Source: Perilla frutescens (lineage: Eukaryota > Streptophyta > Magnoliopsida > Lamiales > Lamiaceae). From it: a stretch of DNA of 64,000 bases. Below the pieces are notes generated by a model. That model saw only the letters and a list, made by a program, of their open reading frames with translations. It was not told the origin of the DNA and did no database searches. Both the position numbers and the translations under genes were made by a program. This document shows, piece by piece, positions 59,775 through 64,000 of this stretch. The stretch is from positions 7,766,501-7,830,500 of the forward strand of contig BRKX01000017.1 of assembly GCA_026008535.1 (NCBI GenBank), read 5' to 3'. How positions within the stretch are numbered: position 1 is the first letter of the stretch; the number at the start of each line of letters is the position of its first letter.

Positions 59775-61505
59775 GAGTGGTATCAGAGCAGGCTGCAACT
59801 CTGCTGGCCTGTATTATTGATTGAGTCTAGTTCTCAGTGTAGTCTCATAATTGATTGTCTGATAGCCCTAGCATGTCGCCTGCACCGCACTCATCTGCTT
59901 CAAAAAGAAAGGTACGTGAGTTAAAATATTTTTGAGATTCAATTATGTTTATTGATTTCAAAAAGGGAATATGGATAAGGACCATTTTCTACATTGATGG
60001 TATTTATGAAAAGTCATGCCAATGACGGTTTTGAAAGGATAATGGTATCATTTTGGGACAATATGTCCATGTGATGATGGTTATGAATGAAAGGGACTCT
60101 TGTCCATGATGGTAAAATTGTGGGACTTTGTGCCCAGATGGTATTGAATGATTGTTTTGAATGGGAATATATGTCCATGATATGTTCCGAAAGAAAGTGT
60201 GATGATAGTAATCAATGCCCTATGATTAGAAATGTTACAATGTGTAAGTGATTGGAAATGTGAGAATGTTAAAGTGTTAGGAAACCTAGAATGCTTATGC
60301 AGATGGAATGTGAACATAGAATGATTTGATTGAGAATGTAGATTAACATAGCTAGCTGTGATTTATTCACATAGATTGGATTTTAAGTTGATGATTGTTA
60401 AGATTCTTGTGGAACATAGGTTGATTAAGTGTTTTTCCATGTTCAAGATTATGAGCCCACATGGATTGGTTCCACTGAAATGTGTCAATTTGTTATGATG
60501 TGAAGTTTTAAAAGAATGTGTTATGTCATGTTTGGATTGAATCCTACATGAAAAAGGATTCACGGCAAGGCCGTGGTTTGCCTATGGTTTTAATGGGATG
60601 TCTGGGACATCTAAATTCCGGTTTAACCGAGAAACTAATGAATGATTATAAAGAACAGATTGACTAAGAAGGTGGGAATAATTATGTAGTGGCTTGTAGA
60701 CTTGAACATAGAAAGAACTTAAAATGGATAAGTATATTCTTTTAGATGGCTTGAGTTATATGGATTTCTAGGAAATGTCGTTCGCGTGCATATGCGCATT
60801 TGAGGAGCATGTTGGGAGAATTTCGAATGTCGATGAAGAATCGCGATAGATAGATCCGTTCTCGCTGCACCTGCCTCTATATGTTTTTGATCGAGGAGCA
60901 AGGACAAGTGCAAGACTGAATGTCTCAAGTTCAGCGTGACGTATACGATGATCGAGATAATATGCTTTGATTTAAGTGGATCGATATCTATTCTCTCTCT
61001 CTCTCGACTTAAAGGATGATGCTAAAGAATATTCGAAGAAAGATGCAAAGCAGAATGTATGAAGAGTTATGTGCATCAAGTTAAATTGGACCAAGGCAGA
61101 GTATACGTCTTAGTAAGATTTGCGACCTGAGATAAATAGATTTTTAGCTAGGAATGATGAGGTAGCTTATAAACTAGTCATATTGCTGATTCCAGCTAAG
61201 GTTCATAACGTGATTGATGTCTTAATGTTGAGGAAGTGTAAGTTGAATCCTAAACACGTTATAAAGAATGAGGAGATATTCCTGAACCGGAATTTTTCTT
61301 ATGAAGAAAGACCAGATGCTATTCTTGACCGAGGGGTCCAAGAATTACGGATCAAACAGATATCACTGGTGAAAGTCCTATGGAATATCCATGGAAGAGA
61401 TGAAGCTACATGGGAGCTTGAAAGTTAAATCAATGAAATGTGCCCTGATTTACCCTATAGAAGTACGCAAATTTCGGGACAAAATTTTTATTAAGGGGGG
61501 TAGAA
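59775..61505 (+). mobile_element. Array interior 2
   Basis: I saw no difference from interior 1, including its frames, primer site (59778-59789) and polypurine tract (61491-61505). Confidence 0.92.
61120..61428 (+). pseudogene. Tekay pol C-terminal remnant, interior 2
   Basis: Its 102 residues are identical to the remnant in interior 1 and it occupies the same place before the polypurine tract. Confidence 0.88.
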
Positions 61506-63933
61506 TGTAATACCCCGAAATATTTTAGAAGGTTTTACTCGACTTATGTTGCCTGAGGGTAATATAGGAAAGAAGTTGGGTCCTTAAAGGATTCAAATAA
61601 AGGAAAATCGCAGCCGGGGGAAATCTGTTAAATTTATTTGGTCAAAAATTGTTTTAAAAATATGCTCTGATATTTTTCTCGGGCTGATAGATAATATTTC
61701 AAGGATCGTGCCAAACTTTGAATATTCCAATTTTGAGTCCAAATGAACACTTGGCACAATTTTAAACTAAAAGGTAATAGATTTGGATAACTAAGGCACA
61801 TCCGTCATTATCCAATTTCTTTTTCGAAATATTATCCTATTCGTAATTATCCTATTCTTTTTCTATCATTATCCTATTCCATCATTATCCTCTTTCTTTT
61901 ATTCGTTATTGTCCTATTTATTTTTGTTCTATAAATAGGAGGTTAAGGTTTCATTTTTCATTCATTTTCAAAATCGAAATGCCGAGCAGCTTCTAGAGAA
62001 GGTACAACTCTAGTTTCCTATTTTATTTTCGAAATAGTCATTTTGAAGGTGTCAACGCGTAGATCACGAATACGTGATTGAAATGATGACACGACGGACG
62101 ATCACGATGGAAAATCGTCGTGACCGCCGCCAAAAGTCGCCACCACCCTTCAAATAGGTGACTCTTTCAGGTCGCCGAATCAAAAAGTGTCTTTAGGGTT
62201 TTATGTTCTATGTATATTTATATACATTTTCCGTGTTGTCACTTTTTAATTTCGGGTATATTTTGGGTATCCGAATATTAAATGGTAGTCTTTTTTAGAT
62301 CTATCCTTCGTGGATAGCCCTATTGTATTTTTAAGCTCAAAAGTTGTTCCGTGTTAAAATATAGTATTTTTATTTAAAGTTTCATATTTTTCCAATGGGC
62401 CGATCTTGCGGTATGAATTTATTTGTACCGAATTAATTTTAGGATACGGGTTTGACCACCCCGTATGCCAAAACTTCCAAAATGGTTTTTCTTTATAAAA
62501 ATGCCCCGAGTAAAGTTCCCTTAAGAGTCAAAATATTTTGATGACCTGGGTGCTGCGTATTAAGATTGTAGATTTTATAATATTTACTTCATAGCTAAAA
62601 AAGGTTAGATTTTGACCTAATGGTAGTCGTTCATCGAAACTAAGTTGTCGGATAATCTTGTAGGCTCAGAAGAAGGAGACTTCTAGTTGAGATCAGAATC
62701 AGAATCTAGAGCTAGCTATCTAGATCAGATTATCAGGTGGGTTTTTATTATATAAAAATATATATTTCGGGTTATTAAGCCCTGATATTTATAAAATGAA
62801 CGTGATTGAATATCCAACTCATGACTGTGTTTTATGAGCTCTCCTGACTCATGTAAGTCTTACTACTGTTTTTGGTGACGAAAGTACAATGGTTCACGAT
62901 ATCGAGCCCCAAGCAAACAAGGCTGTGTCCAACCTTAAGCAGCCGGGTTGTGTACACGAACCGACTCACCGTAAGCGTTCTAGGGAGAGTGGCGCGCAAT
63001 GATGGAACTAAAATGATTTAGTATATATGGAATTCCCAAATTTTCTGTTTTGAAAGCTTTCCATGATATGCTTAAAATATGATTGGATATTCTGTTTTAT
63101 AAAATGATTGTGAAGGTTTTTTTCTCAAAAGTACCCACTGAGTGCATTAGTACTCACGCCCAAAATCTTTTTAAATATTTTTCAGGATGAGCTGCGGGAT
63201 GGTGGACGGCTGTGCTAAGGCTGAAGGGCTATCATTTGATGTATATGTTTCCTTTTCCGCTATGGAGTCTAACTGAGAACATGCTTCCTTTTGAGTCTGA
63301 ATAAATGCGCTACGTTCTTTCCGCTTACTCTGATTATTGCTATGGAGTGTTCGGTTCTCTGAATCCCATTTTCTTTACTGTTATGGAGTGTTCGGTTCTC
63401 CGAATCCCATTTTCTTTATTATTACGGATTGTTCGGTTCTCCGAATCTCGTTTACTTTCCGTTCCTGACAGGCAAAAGCCTGACATTTATTTACTTTCCT
63501 TATTCAGACAGGCGCAAGCCTGGCTTTACATTGTTTTCCATGTCAAGGCAAAAGCCTGGCTTTATATTGCTTTCACGACAGGCGGGAGCCTGGCATCTCT
63601 TTACTTCATGTATTTGGACAGACATCAGTCTGGCCTTTTCTTTTTCATGCCTAACCTATTAACAGTTAACCTTTGAACTGTTATTATTTACATTGAAGTT
63701 TGCCTTTGTTATTCTTTCTTGGGTTCATCCTAAGAGTCATGGTATCTGGTTTGAGTCATTTCATACGCTTTAAAAGCGTGGATTGATCCATTTATAGAGG
63801 TTATGCTGCCCAAATTTTTAGGGCACTAACCCTATTTCTTTGATTGCTTCTGTTCAACAACCCCTTCCCCCTTCCCCCTTCCCCCAAGTAGCGCACCGAT
63901 CCCCTGCCCTTCTCCCGGGATCGGGGCGTTACA
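61506..63933 (+). mobile_element. Array LTR3 (original 3' LTR)
   Basis: This 2428-bp LTR has one base fewer than LTR1 (a G lost near 62983). It differs from LTR1 and LTR2 at about 35 places after offset 750. It ends GGGGCGTTACA at 63933, followed by GATTT. Confidence 0.94.
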
Positions 63934-64000
63934 GATTTATATCCCATAAACATAATGTATCTGAGCTGATCCTCCCACCACCAACAGAAATAAATCCTCT
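63934..64000. other. Right flank of the array
   Basis: GATTT duplication, then 62 bases of unassigned sequence to the window end. Confidence 0.6.

Larger units (their letters stand above)
53186..63933 (+). mobile_element. Tandem non-autonomous Tekay-like element: LTR-int-LTR-int-LTR
   Basis: Three LTRs and two interiors repeat with an exact 4160-bp period. One target duplication, GATTT, flanks the whole array (53181-53185 and 63934-63938). Each interior begins with an initiator-Met-type primer site and ends with a polypurine tract. Interior 1 and 2 look identical. The outer LTRs differ at about 40 positions, and the middle LTR is a chimera of the two. Gag, protease, RT and the integrase core are absent, so the element depended on a partner for movement. 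Confidence 0.95.

Noticed and set aside
53186..63933. 4160-bp satellite or centromeric higher-order repeat
   Set aside because: LTR termini, primer sites, polypurine tracts and a single target duplication show a retrotransposon array.

Overview
This is a plant nuclear window, most likely from a eudicot. It holds one intron-containing host gene for a group D MAP kinase and several layers of nested LTR retrotransposons and hAT-type elements. The species cannot be named from the sequence. No bacterial, organellar, tRNA, rRNA or CRISPR feature was seen.

Left flank (1-4844). An Athila-type LTR fragment is cut by the window edge. It is followed by the 3' end and LTR of a SIRE/Maximus-like Ty1/copia element, and then by the broken 5' part of a hAT-like transposon on the minus strand.

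Nested stack (4845-43857). A 439-bp hAT-like MITE has its 8-bp target duplication CTCACAAT at 4837-4844 and again at 43858-43865, 39 kb apart. Inside it lies a minus-strand Del/Tekay-type Ty3/gypsy element (4858-43426; TAAAC/TACAC). Its 3' LTR is broken by an Athila-family solo LTR (5733-21491; TGATC) and by another solo LTR (22489-24895; TATAA). The Athila solo LTR is itself split by a complete 13.9-kb Athila element (6033-19933; GACAC), and that element carries a 1.1-kb hAT (13802-14920; CTCCACTC). The Del interior holds a third solo LTR (25867-29172), a minus-strand SIRE-type copia with a deletion in its reverse transcriptase (29779-39139), and the 5' end of another gypsy element (39140-40350). 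The Del 5' LTR (40356-43426) holds a 380-bp foldback MITE.

Host gene (44744-50445, + strand). Eleven GT-AG exons encode 581 residues with a TDY activation loop, closest by memory to Arabidopsis MPK8/MPK15. It is the only gene that looks functional.

Right part (50446-64000). After the gene and about 2.3 kb of degenerate sequence comes an array LTR-internal-LTR-internal-LTR (53186-63933) with an exact 4160-bp period. One 5-bp duplication (GATTT) flanks the whole array. The middle LTR is a chimera of the two outer LTRs, which is the signature of unequal recombination between the LTRs of one inserted non-autonomous Tekay-like element. This is the most striking structure in the window.

Together the host gene sits in a retroelement island. 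The insertion order can be read from the nesting, the target duplications and the paired occupied and empty sites of the two Del LTRs.
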